64,000 nucleotides of DNA from Echinicola jeungdonensis. GTDB lineage: Bacteria > Bacteroidota > Bacteroidia > Cytophagales > Cyclobacteriaceae. The stretch lies in the NCBI RefSeq assembly GCF_030409905.1, contig NZ_JAUFQT010000001.1, forward strand, positions 2,937,001 through 3,001,000. Reading direction: 5' to 3'. Position 1 is the stretch's first letter. Each line of letters opens with the position of its first letter. Below, piece after piece: positions 18,533 to 28,370 of this stretch. Below the pieces are notes generated by a model, which was not told the origin of the DNA, did no database searches, and saw only the letters and a program-made list of their open reading frames with translations. The position numbers and the translations under genes are program-made.

Positions 18533-19777
18533 ATGAACCTGATTGAAAATATTCGGGAAGCAATCCGGTCTATTCGGTCAAATTTACTGAGAACAATTTT
18601 GACCGGTTTGATCATTGCCATTGGGATTACTTCTTTAGTGGGGATGCTTACAGCTATTGATGGAATGAAAGCCCAGATTGAGGAAAGTTTTTCAGGTTTT
18701 GGAGCTAACAATTTTGATGTTCAATCAAAGGGCCGAAGTGGAAGAAGGGTAATGAGGGAAGGAGTGGAGGAGAAAATATACCCTCCGGTCAATTACCGGA
18801 ATGCAGTTGATTTTAAGGAAGCTTACAGTGAAAGAGGAGTGGCGACTGTCCATTGTTCACTTACAGGGGCTGCAGAAATCAAAAGGGGTTCAAAGACAAC
18901 CAACCCCAACACCCGAATTACAGGCGGGGATGAAAATTATTTGTTGATAAAGGGAATTGCTATAGAAAATGGCCGGAACTTCAGTAATGTAGAGGTCAGG
19001 TATGGTAATAATGTATGCCTATTAGGTAGTGAAATAGTTGAAACTTTGTTTGAGTCCCATGAAGACCCTATAGGCCAGTATGTGACTTTTTATGGGAATC
19101 GGTACAAGATTGTAGGTGTGCTTGAGGAACAAGGGACAGTAGGAGGAGATTCGGGTGTTGATCGCAACATTATAATTCCTGTTGAAAATGCAACCCGGCA
19201 AGATCAAACTGGAAATTTCAGGTACGATATAACAGTTTTAGTAAGTGATCCGGCAAAGTTGGATTATGAAATGGGGCAGGCTACCGGCATCATGAGAAAG
19301 ATCCGCCGGGATAGGGTAGGAGAGGAAAATTCCTTTGAGGTGGTAAAATCAGAAACCATTGGTGAAAGTCTGGAAGAGGTTGCCGGCTATTTGAGAATAG
19401 GAGGATTTAGCATTGGTTTCATAACCTTGTTGGGAGCTGCAGTTGGTTTGATGAATATTATGTTGGTATCCGTAACAGAAAGGACCAGAGAAATAGGCGT
19501 GAGGAAGGCTCTAGGTGCTACCCCTTTAAGGATTCGGCAGCAATTTTTAATTGAGGCTATTATGATTTGTGTGTTAGGAGGAACATTGGGCGTTGTTTTG
19601 GGTATTGCCATCGGCAATATTGTAGCCAGTTTGGTAGGCCCCGGCGGTTTTTTGGTGCCATGGGTTTGGTTGGTCATGGCCTTTGTAGTATGTATTTTAG
19701 TGGGGTTGGTTTCAGGGTTAATTCCTGCCTACAAAGCAAGTCGGCTGGATCCCATTGAGGCCTTGAGGTATGAATAA
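18533..19777 (+). CDS. MacB-type ABC transporter permease
   Basis: Permease of the MacB/LolC family (type VII ABC systems). The 414 residues form one N-terminal helix (IRSNLLRTILTGLIIAIGI), a periplasmic MacB domain over about residues 50-270, and three C-terminal helices of the FtsX fold with the typical VTERTREIGVRKALGAT and SGLIPAYKASRLDPIEALRYE. Such proteins couple cytoplasmic ATP hydrolysis to work in the periplasm, such as efflux or lipoprotein release. No ATPase subunit lies next to it, so its partner must be encoded elsewhere. It is transcribed away from miaE with a 113-bp gap. Confidence 0.88.
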   Translation: MNLIENIREAIRSIRSNLLRTILTGLIIAIGITSLVGMLTAIDGMKAQIEESFSGFGANNFDVQSKGRSGRRVMREGVEEKIYPPVNYRNAVDFKEAYSERGVATVHCSLTGAAEIKRGSKTTNPNTRITGGDENYLLIKGIAIENGRNFSNVEVRYGNNVCLLGSEIVETLFESHEDPIGQYVTFYGNRYKIVGVLEEQGTVGGDSGVDRNIIIPVENATRQDQTGNFRYDITVLVSDPAKLDYEMGQATGIMRKIRRDRVGEENSFEVVKSETIGESLEEVAGYLRIGGFSIGFITLLGAAVGLMNIMLVSVTERTREIGVRKALGATPLRIRQQFLIEAIMICVLGGTLGVVLGIAIGNIVASLVGPGGFLVPWVWLVMAFVVCILVGLVSGLIPAYKASRLDPIEALRYE

Positions 19778-19800
19778 AAAATTTTTTTAAGAAAAGTATT

Positions 19801-19828
19801 TCAGGAAGTGAGGTTTCTCACCTCCTGA
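19801..19828. terminator. bidirectional hairpin between permease and DUF805 gene
   Basis: A 12-position stem with one mismatch (19801-19812 with 19817-19828) and loop GTTT lies between two convergent genes. T-rich and A-rich tracts flank it. Confidence 0.65.
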
Positions 19829-19840
19829 GCTGTTTTAAAA

Positions 19841-20194
19841 TTAAACAACATCGGTTTTTCTCGGGTCAGGCCCATATTTGTTTTTTCCCAACTCTCCTTT
19901 TTTCATGGCCAGATATACAAACCCAATAAGGTTTACAGGAGGTGGGATCAAAAGGTAAAGCGCATATTTCCAATCTAAGCCTATGTCATGTAATCGCTTG
20001 ATGGCCTGAACCAGTAGCAATACAATCGTGGCGATCAGAATTATGCCGAAAATGATTAGGGTTAGCCAGTTTTGTTGCCTAATGGACTCGTACATCAACA
20101 TTAAGCAGAGCAAATTGATAAAGTAAAAAACAACAAAAAGCACCAGGTATTTTCTTCTTGTAATCCTTCCTGTTGGCTCTAAGATGGTTTTCAT
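19841..20194 (-). CDS. DUF805 family membrane protein
   Basis: A 117-residue integral membrane protein. It has the DUF805 signatures: GRITRRKYL near the N-terminus, KRLHDIGLDWKYAL in the middle and a C-terminal GKNKYGPDPR tail. Three to four hydrophobic helices are visible. No function is known for the family. It is monocistronic and convergent to the MacB-type permease. Confidence 0.85.
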   Translation of the reverse strand: MKTILEPTGRITRRKYLVLFVVFYFINLLCLMLMYESIRQQNWLTLIIFGIILIATIVLLLVQAIKRLHDIGLDWKYALYLLIPPPVNLIGFVYLAMKKGELGKNKYGPDPRKTDVV

Positions 20195-20296
20195 GGTCTA
20201 TGGGGTTAATGTTATCATTAAAACAATAATATACAAAATATTATATGTTTTTCCCCAAATAAGATAAAAAAAGGGAATTAACCTTTATTCATTCAT

Positions 20297-21619
20297 TTAT
20301 GTGTGTTTTTCATACAGTATTTCTGGTTCAAGAACCTCAACAGTGCCTTTTTCATTGATTTCATTCAAGGTCACTTTTTTGATTTCATTGATCAGTAATG
20401 GGTCAAATTTAGCTGAAATTCTGATGTAATTTTCGGTGAATCCATGCATTTTTCCATCTTCCACATCATCTTCAAACAGCACATCAAAGTCACCTTTCAG
20501 GTTTTCTTCGTAAAACTTCCTTCTCTTCTTCTCAGATAGAATGCGGAGCATTTTTGATCTTTCGTGCCGTTTTTTCATGGGGACAACCTCTTTCATTTCA
20601 ACTGCACGGGTGTTTGCTCTTTCGGAATAGGTGAAAACATGCAAATAAGAAACAGGTAATTCGTTTAAGAAGTTGTAGGTCTCCAGGAAATGTTCATCTG
20701 ATTCTCCGGGGAAGCCCACAATAATGTCTACCCCAATACAACAATGGGGCATCAATTGCTTGATCTTTTGTACCCTGTCCACGTATAGTTCTCGCAAATA
20801 ACGTCTTCCCATTTTTCTTAGGATGGGATTGCTTCCGGATTGCAATGGAATGTGGAAATGCGGAACAAATCGCTTGGATTGAGAAACAAATTCTATAGCC
20901 TCATTGGTAAGCAGGTTAGGTTCAATAGAAGATATCCTAAACCTGTCAATGCCTTCGATTTCATCCAAAGCTTTGATAAGGTCAATGAATTTTTCTTTTC
21001 TTCTGCCATCCTGAATTCCAAAATCCCCGATATTAACTCCGGTCAAAACAACTTCTTTGACATCAGTTTGGGCAATTTCACGGGCACTTTCAAGGATATT
21101 GGCAATGCTATCACTACGGCTTTTCCCCCTGGCCAATGGAATAGTGCAGAAAGCACAGCCATAATTACAGCCATCCTGAACTTTTAGGAATGTTCTAGTT
21201 CTATCATGTAGTGAGAAGGCATTATTAAAGGATGTTGCTTCCTGGATTTCTGAAGCAAGCACTTTGGTTTCCTGTTCTTTGGCAAATCCGTCCAGTAATT
21301 CTATCAAACGGAATTTTTCAGCCGCCCCAAGTACTGCATCCACACCTTTAATAGTGGAAATTTCCTTTGGTTTTAATTGGGCATAACATCCTATAATGGC
21401 TACATAGGAATTGGGGGAGATTTTTTTAGCTTCCTTGACAATCTTTTTACACTTTTTGTCGGCATTTTCTGTCACCGAACATGTATTAATAATGAAGATG
21501 TCCGGATTATCCTCAAACCCCACTTTTTGATAGCCCTTGTCTTCAAACTTCCTACTGATGGTGGAAGTTTCAGAATAATTGAGCTTACATCCTAATGTAT
21601 AAAATGCAACCTTTTTCAA
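20297..21619 (-). CDS. mtaB: tRNA t6A37 methylthiotransferase
   Basis: Radical-SAM enzyme that adds a methylthio group to N6-threonylcarbamoyladenosine at tRNA position 37. Domains in order: UPF0004 (residues 1-100, TLGCKLNYSET at the start), the radical-SAM core with the CxxxCxxC cluster motif GCNYGCAFCTIPLARG near residue 150, and a C-terminal TRAM domain. The opening GCKLN and the 440-residue length place it with MtaB rather than MiaB, whose gene is separate in this window. It is monocistronic. Confidence 0.92.
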   Translation of the reverse strand: MKKVAFYTLGCKLNYSETSTISRKFEDKGYQKVGFEDNPDIFIINTCSVTENADKKCKKIVKEAKKISPNSYVAIIGCYAQLKPKEISTIKGVDAVLGAAEKFRLIELLDGFAKEQETKVLASEIQEATSFNNAFSLHDRTRTFLKVQDGCNYGCAFCTIPLARGKSRSDSIANILESAREIAQTDVKEVVLTGVNIGDFGIQDGRRKEKFIDLIKALDEIEGIDRFRISSIEPNLLTNEAIEFVSQSKRFVPHFHIPLQSGSNPILRKMGRRYLRELYVDRVQKIKQLMPHCCIGVDIIVGFPGESDEHFLETYNFLNELPVSYLHVFTYSERANTRAVEMKEVVPMKKRHERSKMLRILSEKKRRKFYEENLKGDFDVLFEDDVEDGKMHGFTENYIRISAKFDPLLINEIKKVTLNEINEKGTVEVLEPEILYEKHT

Positions 21620-21819
21620 ATTTAATCCTTTGATTTATATGAATGATGAGCAAAGTTAAGGATATTATTCCAGTTTTCCATTTCTACTAAATTTTAAGGA
21701 ATTTCTGTAAAAGTGGTCTATTTCGTGACTAATTCGGGTTGTTTTGGGGTGAAAAATGTATAATTTTCAAGAAATGGCTTAAAAAAATACGTTTTTTCTT
21801 TTTATTTCAGATTTTTGCT

Positions 21820-21827
21820 TATCTTCG
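21820..21827 (+). promoter_or_regulatory. possible -7 element of the glnN promoter
   Basis: TATCTTCG matches the Bacteroidota -7 consensus TAnnTTTG at all but one position and lies 30 bp ahead of the glnN start. No convincing TTTG box is present at the expected distance upstream, so this is weak. Confidence 0.3.
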
Positions 21828-21856
21828 CTACTGTTTTTAAACCACATTAAAAAAAC

Positions 21857-24019
21857 ATGGCAACTTTACGACAACAATCTCTGATGATGGTTCAATCGAG
21901 AGAAAAGGTTTCTTTCGAAGCTCCATCTACAAAAATTTCAGATTATTTTGGTTCTGAGATATTCAGCTTGGCTGAAATGAAAGAATCATTGGCCCCTTCT
22001 GTTTACAAAAAAGTAAGTGTGGCCATAGAAAAAGGTACAAAAATTGACTCTTCCAGTGCGGAAGAGGTAGCTAATGCAGCAAAAGCTTGGGCCCTTGCTA
22101 AGGGTGTTACCCACTATACTCACTGGTTCCAACCTTTGACGGGTTCTACTGCAGAAAAACATGATACTTTCTTCGATGCCCTGTCTAACATCGAGAAATT
22201 CAAAGGATCTGCATTGGTGCAACAGGAGCCAGATGCTTCATCTTTCCCTCATGGAGGTATCAGAACTACTTTTGAAGCCAGAGGTTATACCGCATGGGAT
22301 CCTAGTTCTCCCATGTTCATCCTTGAAAATACGCTTTGTATCCCAACTATCTTCGTTTCTTTTACTGGTGAAGCGTTAGATTATAAGACTCCTTTGTTGA
22401 AGTCTATGGATGCAGTAAACAATGCTGCTGTTTCTATCTGCCAGTTGTTTGATAGAAATGTAAAGAAAGTGACCCCTTCTTTGGGTGTTGAGCAAGAGTA
22501 CTTTGTGATCGACAAGGCTTTGTTTGCTGCCCGCCCTGACTTGGTAATGTCAGGAAGAACGGTATTTGGCCATAACCCTGCAAGAGGCCAACAATTGGAT
22601 GATCACTACTTTGGTTCCATCCCTTCCAGGGTTAAGTCTTTTATGAAGCACTTCGAAATAGAATCTTGGAAACTTGGTATTCCAGTTTCTACCCGACACA
22701 ATGAGGTAGCTCCAGGGCAGTTCGAAGTAGCTCCTGTATTTGAAGAAATCAACAAAGCCACTGACCACAACCAATTGTTGATGGATTTGATGGACAAAGT
22801 TGCTGATCTGCATAACCTGAAAGTACTTTTCCATGAAAAACCATTTGCAGGCCTAAACGGTAGTGGTAAGCACAATAACTGGTCATTGATCACCGATACT
22901 GGCATCAACTTGTTCCAACCTAGCAACTCTGCTAGAGAAAACCTTCAATTCCTGACATTCTTGGTAGCCACAATCAAGTCTGTTCATGACCATGCAGACC
23001 TGCTAAGAGCAAGTATTGCATCTGCAGGTAACGATTTTAGATTGGGTGCCAACGAGGCTCCTCCAGCCATTATCTCCGTATTCTTGGGTTCAACGCTTTC
23101 TGCAGTGTTGGATGAATTGGAGGAAAACGGTAATATCAAGATCGAAAAAGGTGACAATATGTACATGAAACTTGGAATCAATAAAATTCCAGAAATCATA
23201 TTGGACAACACCGATAGAAATAGAACTTCTCCATTTGCCTTTACCGGTAACAAGTTTGAATTTAGAGCTGTAGGTTCTTCTTCAAACGTCGCTGGACCAA
23301 TGACCGCCTTGAACGTGATTGTTGCGGATACGCTTCAAAATATGCACAAGGATATCCAGGAAGAAATCGATAAAGGAAGCGAAAAGAAAATTGCTATTGT
23401 AAATGTGCTTAGAAATTACATTAAAGAGAGCAAGAAAGTAAGATTCGAAGGAGACGGCTACTCTGAAGCTTGGGAAAAAGAAGCTGAAAAGAGAGGTCTT
23501 TCCAACCTGAAGAGTACTCCATTTGCTCTTAAGGTTTTGTTGGAGAAGAGTGTAAAAGATTTGTACGAAAAACATGGTGTATTGGACGAAAGAGAATTGC
23601 ATGCTAGACATGAAATTCGTCTTGAAAACTATATCATGAAGGTACAGATTGAATCTCGTGTAATGGGTGATCTTGCATTGAACCACATCATCCCAACCGC
23701 AATCCAATACCAAAACAAGCTGATCGAAAATGCTAATGGCCTTAAAGGTCTAGGTTTGGACACTAAAGCAGCTGTGTTGACCATCAACGAAATCAGCAAG
23801 CATATTGAAGCTTTGAAGGAAAATGTCCTGGCTATGATTGATGCCAGAAGAAGACTAAACAAGGAAGAGAATATTGCGAAGAAAGCTGAAGGATATAGCA
23901 CAGATGTTAAAGATGCTTACTTCGACAAAATCCGTTATGCAGCCGATAAGCTTGAATTGTTCGTAGATGACGAATTTTGGCCATTGGTGAAATACAGAGA
24001 AATGTTGTTTTTGAGATAA
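21857..24019 (+). CDS. glnN: glutamine synthetase type III
   Basis: Assimilates ammonia by ATP-dependent amidation of glutamate. The 720-residue length and the motifs mark the type III (GlnN) family found in Bacteroidota and some other anaerobes and cyanobacteria. Visible motifs are HGGIRTTFEARGYTAWD, GVEQEYFVID, the nucleotide region GLNGSGKHNNWSLITD and NRTSPFAFTGNKFEFRA. Dodecameric type III enzymes lack the adenylylation tyrosine of type I. Codon use looks optimised (frequent AAC, GGT, TTC) compared with neighbours, which fits high expression. The gene stands alone; no PII or ammonium transporter gene is adjacent. Confidence 0.95.
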   Translation: MATLRQQSLMMVQSREKVSFEAPSTKISDYFGSEIFSLAEMKESLAPSVYKKVSVAIEKGTKIDSSSAEEVANAAKAWALAKGVTHYTHWFQPLTGSTAEKHDTFFDALSNIEKFKGSALVQQEPDASSFPHGGIRTTFEARGYTAWDPSSPMFILENTLCIPTIFVSFTGEALDYKTPLLKSMDAVNNAAVSICQLFDRNVKKVTPSLGVEQEYFVIDKALFAARPDLVMSGRTVFGHNPARGQQLDDHYFGSIPSRVKSFMKHFEIESWKLGIPVSTRHNEVAPGQFEVAPVFEEINKATDHNQLLMDLMDKVADLHNLKVLFHEKPFAGLNGSGKHNNWSLITDTGINLFQPSNSARENLQFLTFLVATIKSVHDHADLLRASIASAGNDFRLGANEAPPAIISVFLGSTLSAVLDELEENGNIKIEKGDNMYMKLGINKIPEIILDNTDRNRTSPFAFTGNKFEFRAVGSSSNVAGPMTALNVIVADTLQNMHKDIQEEIDKGSEKKIAIVNVLRNYIKESKKVRFEGDGYSEAWEKEAEKRGLSNLKSTPFALKVLLEKSVKDLYEKHGVLDERELHARHEIRLENYIMKVQIESRVMGDLALNHIIPTAIQYQNKLIENANGLKGLGLDTKAAVLTINEISKHIEALKENVLAMIDARRRLNKEENIAKKAEGYSTDVKDAYFDKIRYAADKLELFVDDEFWPLVKYREMLFLR

Positions 24020-24049
24020 TCTAAATCTCAAAAATCAAACATAAAAACT

Positions 24050-24080
24050 GCCGGGTATTGAAATGTACCCGGCTTTTTTT
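24050..24080 (+). terminator. intrinsic terminator of glnN
   Basis: Stem GCCGGGTA (24050-24057) pairs with 24066-24073 across an 8-nt loop and runs into seven T. It begins 30 bp past the stop codon. Confidence 0.9.
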
Positions 24081-24452
24081 ATGGCTTTTTTTGATTTTTT
24101 AATGGTATATAGAAAGTGGTATTGCCTATTAAGATTGCTGCAAAATTACCTTTTGCAAAATAAGCAGTGAAAATTATTGAAAATTAGTTAATAGGAAACG
24201 GAGGACTTTCTACAGCTACCTTGCTTCAAAGTTTAAATTCAAATAATTTGGATGGCAGAAATGTAATTCCTTAAGGGGAATTGGATTGGGTGAATTCCTC
24301 CCAGGAATATCAAAGGTAGGTTTAAAGAATAATGGCATTGCGTCAAAATATTAAAGGGAAGCCTTATTAATAAAGTTTTATGGGGCTCATTTATCGCGCC
24401 AATTGAAGCATAGCTATTCAAATCAAGCTGATTTATTAACATCATTCCCCCT
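24081..24452. other. non-coding gap between glnN and the creatininase gene
   Basis: About 370 bp of AT-rich sequence between two convergent genes. A 76-codon frame on the minus strand reads into this gap but has no recognisable features and no start signal. I see no repeat or RNA gene here. Confidence 0.5.
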
Positions 24453-25214
24453 TTATTCATAAGGGTCATATTGGTTCAGTTTGGCCAATTCCATATAAAG
24501 GTCCGCCACTTTTTCGGTAACTGCCTTAAAATACCTTTCACCTTTGTCACTAGTAGATGCTTTTGGGTTTCCTACCCCAGTGTCTTTTGTTACTCTTGAC
24601 CACTTTCTTTCGGACCAAGCCCATCCTTCCCTGATGCCCTCAACCTGGGATGGTCGCTCTTCTCCAGGGCCAGCTTCTTTCAAGGGGAGAACTAGCTTAG
24701 GGTGCAGGTACAGCATAAGGCTGGTTTCCAACTCATCAGCATGGTCCCCATCATATTTAAAAAATTGGGACCTATCTATGGATCTTGACCAATTGCAAGT
24801 TGCCAAAAACATTTCTTGGTGTCTTAACCCCACCTCTCTAAGTAATGTTTTAAAGTCATTTCCCCCATGGCTGTTCAAGATCAGGAGTTTCCTTACCTTC
24901 TGCCTTTCCAATACTTCTGCCAGGTCATTGATAATGGCCAATTGGGTGCTAGGATTAAGGTTCATATCCAAGAAAATATCTTGTTGACCGGTATTTACCC
25001 CAAATGGAATATTGGGAAGAATGATGATTTTAGCGCCCTTTCCATAGGCAATCCTTCCTGCTTCCGCTGCCACTGCTTCTGATTCAAAATTATCTGTACC
25101 ATAGGGGAGGTGGTAATTGTGGGCTTCGGTAGCCCCCCAAGGTAATATAGCCAGATCAATTGTGGCGTTTTTAAGTTCTTTCCAATTGGTTTCTGCTAAA
25201 ATATAAGGTCTCAT
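24453..25214 (-). CDS. creatininase family protein
   Basis: Metal-dependent amidohydrolase fold of the creatininase (creatinine amidohydrolase) family, 253 residues. Metal-binding motifs are visible: GATEAHNYHLPYGTDN near residue 30, LNSHGGND near 115 and DHADELETSLML near 157. Family members include creatininase, amide hydrolases of formamide intermediates and peptidases such as MftE. The typical acidic/His set is complete, so the enzyme should be active. The substrate is unknown, and neither neighbour points to a pathway. Confidence 0.87.
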   Translation of the reverse strand: MRPYILAETNWKELKNATIDLAILPWGATEAHNYHLPYGTDNFESEAVAAEAGRIAYGKGAKIIILPNIPFGVNTGQQDIFLDMNLNPSTQLAIINDLAEVLERQKVRKLLILNSHGGNDFKTLLREVGLRHQEMFLATCNWSRSIDRSQFFKYDGDHADELETSLMLYLHPKLVLPLKEAGPGEERPSQVEGIREGWAWSERKWSRVTKDTGVGNPKASTSDKGERYFKAVTEKVADLYMELAKLNQYDPYE

Positions 25215-25614
25215 TTCAAATAAAGGTTTCTATTTAGACAATGCAATTGGTGTCTAAGTAGGAAAATGTTTCAATAAATTGGTGGATATTATTGTGAAAT
25301 TGAAAATTCACCTCACCAGAAAGAATTAATTATTTTGCTGACGAGACTATGGAAGCTGTTCATCAATTTTGGTAATGAATGCTCACCCGGTTAATTTCGT
25401 TTTAATATAAACAATTCTATCCATTAGATTCAAGAGGAAAGGTCAATAATGGTTCAGTAATTATTTAATAAATAAAAGTGAGGTAGGGTAATTAAAATTT
25501 TATTCCTAGTTTAATTTTTGCTACTTATTCTATAGCATTTGGGAAATATGAGGATCAATTCCACTTTTTGCCCAACATATTTTATCTTAGCGAACCATTT
25601 ATTGAACTGTATTT
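25215..25614. other. 400-bp divergent intergenic region before rfbA
   Basis: AT-rich gap between divergently read creatininase and rfbA genes, which must hold both promoters. TATCTTAG at 25583-25590 resembles the Bacteroidota -7 box and lies 25 bp ahead of the rfbA start, but no TTTG box is at the right spacing. No RNA gene was recognised. Confidence 0.45.
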
Positions 25615-26475
25615 ATGAAAGGGATCATTTTAGCAGGAGGGTCAGGTACCCGTTTGTACCCATTAACAATTGCAGTAAGCAAGCAACTTATGCCTGTTTA
25701 TGACAAACCTATGATTTATTACCCACTGTCAGTATTGATGATGGCAGGGATCAGGGAAATATTGATTATTACCACCCCTGAGGACTCCAAAGCATTTCAG
25801 CAGTTGTTGGGTGATGGTTCCCATTTGGGATGTTCCTTTTCATATGCCATTCAACCACGTCCCGAAGGCTTGGCGCAAGCTTTTGTGATTGGGGAAGAAT
25901 TTATTGGAAATGATAAGGTGGCCTTAATACTAGGGGATAATATATTTTACGGATCTGGCCTACAGGAGAACTTGATGAAACATACCTCTCCAGAAGGAGG
26001 GATTGTTTTTGCCTACCATGTGAATGATCCCCAACGCTATGGGGTGGTGCAGTTTGACGAAAATAAAAAAGCCATTAGTATAGAGGAAAAGCCTCAAAAT
26101 CCACGTTCCAATTTTGCTGTTCCCGGATTGTATTTTTACGATAACCAAGTGGTAGGAATTTCCAAACAAATTCAACCCAGCCCCAGAGGGGAATTGGAAA
26201 TCACAGATATCAATAATGCCTACCTTAAGGAAGGGAAGCTTCAAGTGGCCATTTTATCCAGAGGCACCGCTTGGCTGGATACGGGTACTCACCAATCTTT
26301 ATTGCAAGCTGGACAGTTTGTGGAAGTGATCGAAGAACGACAGGGGCTTAAAATTGGCTGTATTGAAGAAATCGCCCATCGTAAAGGCTACATTGATAAG
26401 GAACAACTGCTTCGGTTGGCAGAAAAATTGGGAAAAAGCGGTTACGGAACTTATTTGAAAAGATTAGTTCTATAA
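25615..26475 (+). CDS. rfbA: glucose-1-phosphate thymidylyltransferase
   Basis: Makes dTDP-glucose from glucose-1-phosphate and dTTP, the first step of dTDP-rhamnose synthesis for surface polysaccharides. The nucleotidyltransferase signature [11 protein letters not shown] is at residues 8-18, followed by [16 protein letters not shown]. Further family motifs are [17 protein letters not shown] and [14 protein letters not shown]. Length 286 is standard. Usually it is grouped with rfbB, rfbC and rfbD, but here it is alone, so the rest of the pathway must be elsewhere. Confidence 0.93.
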   Translation: MKGIILAGGSGTRLYPLTIAVSKQLMPVYDKPMIYYPLSVLMMAGIREILIITTPEDSKAFQQLLGDGSHLGCSFSYAIQPRPEGLAQAFVIGEEFIGNDKVALILGDNIFYGSGLQENLMKHTSPEGGIVFAYHVNDPQRYGVVQFDENKKAISIEEKPQNPRSNFAVPGLYFYDNQVVGISKQIQPSPRGELEITDINNAYLKEGKLQVAILSRGTAWLDTGTHQSLLQAGQFVEVIEERQGLKIGCIEEIAHRKGYIDKEQLLRLAEKLGKSGYGTYLKRLVL

Positions 26476-26483
26476 GATTCTTT

Positions 26484-27217
26484 TTATAGTTTAAGCCAAT
26501 TATTGGGCCTTTTTCCAAAATGGGCGACCATACAAATACCTTCTAACCGTAAATTGTACTTGGAAAAGGGATGTCATTGGCCCTATTATGACCGGAATTT
26601 CCATCCAGTTGATCTGAGAAGCTGGTTAAAATACTCCCTTCCACACCTAGGTCCCAATTTGGGGCGGGAGCATAAAAGCCTCCTCCACGCAACGGAATGT
26701 AAAAGCTACCCTTCTTTTCTTCTGTTATTTGGTCACCACCTCCTTGATATACAGTCTGCTCTCGGGACACGTGCATAAAACCGATGCCTAAGCCTCCAAA
26801 GAAATTGAATCTTTTTCTTTCCATATGTCTTGCGTATGGGTATAAATAAAATTCCGGCATTATATCTAAGAAGATTGCATTTCCGGAAAAGGAATAAGCA
26901 TGACCTTCCTCACCCCATTCAATAGCCTTTTCTTGCCCGGTATAATTTCCGCTTGAAAGGAACTGAAAGTCAGTTGATGCTCTTAATTTCATTCCAGGGG
27001 TGATTTTTTTTACATAGGCCAATGAAAAAGCAGGATCGATTGAAAAGTCAAATTTCCCATAAACTCCACCATTATCTGCATACATAAAGGAAGGCCCGAT
27101 GCCAAAATGGATTTGATGGTCCCTTGGTGCCCAATCATTTTGAGAATATTGGGCAATTGCCGGACAACAGCTAAAAATCAGAAAAACAAGGCCTATATAT
27201 ACAAATTTCGTCCACAT
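26484..27217 (-). pseudogene. outer-membrane beta-barrel protein gene with probable 3' frameshift
   Basis: The frame from 27217 codes for 224 residues. A signal peptide with the end PAIAQ at residue 23 is followed by eight or so amphipathic beta strands (HQIHFGIGPSFMYAD, RFNFFGGLGIGFMHV), as in small 8-strand outer-membrane proteins of Bacteroidota. The frame ends at 26543 with PFPSTIYG, before a closing strand. If one base is added in the A4 run at 26564-26567, the reading continues as KYNLRLEGICMVAHF and stops at 26484. That has the alternating pattern and terminal Phe of a last beta strand. I therefore treat the gene as frameshifted near its end, or as a sequencing error in a homopolymer. 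Function unknown. Confidence 0.6.
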
Positions 27218-27629
27218 GATAGAGAGGTTTTAGGAGCTTTTATACTTTTATAACGTTAAAAACCCATTAAAGTCATATAAAAAGGTAAAAAGTCCTTTGG
27301 ATAAGAGATTTTTTATAATGGATTTGCATATATTTTGCAATAATCAGGCCATGGTATGAATTTAAAATTTAAGTTATGGTGTAGAGGCCTAGTAGAACTT
27401 TGTATTGATAATATTTAGGTTTGAAGGGAAAGCAGTAAAAATAATAATTTACCACCATCAGAGAATTAACTACCTGTATTGATGGGTAATTGTTTTTTGT
27501 TATTCCTGATTTTTACTTTTAGGTGTTTATCTTAAAAATGTAAAGTATATTCCTTTTTTCGGAAATGTTCGGATAGAGTTGTGTCATCCCATTGGATACC
27601 TTTTTGGGATAGGAAAAATAAAGGGAAAA
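27218..27629. other. non-coding AT-rich gap
   Basis: About 410 bp between the beta-barrel gene (start at 27217) and the corA remnant (end at 27630), both on the minus strand. It should contain the promoter of the former. No coding frame, RNA gene or repeat was recognised. Confidence 0.5.
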
Positions 27630-28263
27630 TTAGAACCATTTCCCCTTTTTAAAATAACGGAGTATCAATAGGGTAATCAAAAAGAAAATTAACCATACTC
27701 CCCAATACCCATATTTCCATTGTAACTCAGGCATAAATTGAAAGTTCATGCCGTAAATTCCTGCAATAAAAGTTAAGGGGATAAAAATAGTAGTGATGAT
27801 TGTTAGGGTCTTCATGACATCATTTTGCTTGACGCTAAGTTGGGTCATATATATTTCAGCAAGGTTGGTCATGGTTTCTCTTTGAATTTCTAATTCTTCC
27901 AGGATTTCAATGGTGTTTTCATAGATGTCCTTGATGAAGGTTAAGGTTTTTTTTTGATCAAGGGGTGTTCTGATTTTTTCCAAGCAGATAATATTTCCCG
28001 CATAGGCCAGGTGTACTTTTTTACCTCCCGAATAATTTTTCTATTCAGTTATATGTTTTTTAGCCTTAGGGGCTGGCCAGAAATGATGAGCTCATCTCCA
28101 GTTTTTTCAATTGCATCATTGATCATCTCTAAAACCTCATAATATTGATCCACTATGGTGTCAAGGAAAGTATAGGTAAAATAGTCGGTTCCCAGCTTCC
28201 TCATTTTTCCTGATGGGTTTTCTAGTCTTGTCCTTATATTATCAAAAATATCCTCAGAAGTTT

Positions 28264-28268
28264 CCTGA
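28264..28268. repeat. target-site duplication, left copy
   Basis: CCTGA directly outside the left end of the IS21-family element; the same five bases are found at 30897-30901 on the right. They are identical and lie inside the corA reading frame. Confidence 0.85.
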
Positions 28269-28276
28269 TGTCTATT

Positions 28277-28342
28277 CCGGCGATGCTGGGCCAGTGTTTC
28301 CGGCGTATACTGGGCCACGGATTCCGGGAATCATTGGGCCAC
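28277..28342. repeat. IS21 left-end repeat array (3 copies)
   Basis: Three 18-19-bp copies of a unit reading CCGG-N8-TGGGCCA start at 28277, 28300 and 28324. They are the probable transposase-binding sites of the left end and are inverted relative to the right-end copies. Confidence 0.8.
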
Positions 28343-28370
28343 TTTCCAAGTGCAATAATAGGGTTAAAAT

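Noticed and set aside
24239..24469. 76-codon minus-strand frame after the creatininase gene
   Set aside because: No recognisable motif or start signal; partly overlaps the creatininase gene end.
26503..26778. 91-codon plus-strand frame across the beta-barrel gene end
   Set aside because: It is antisense to the beta-barrel gene, whose reading is better supported.
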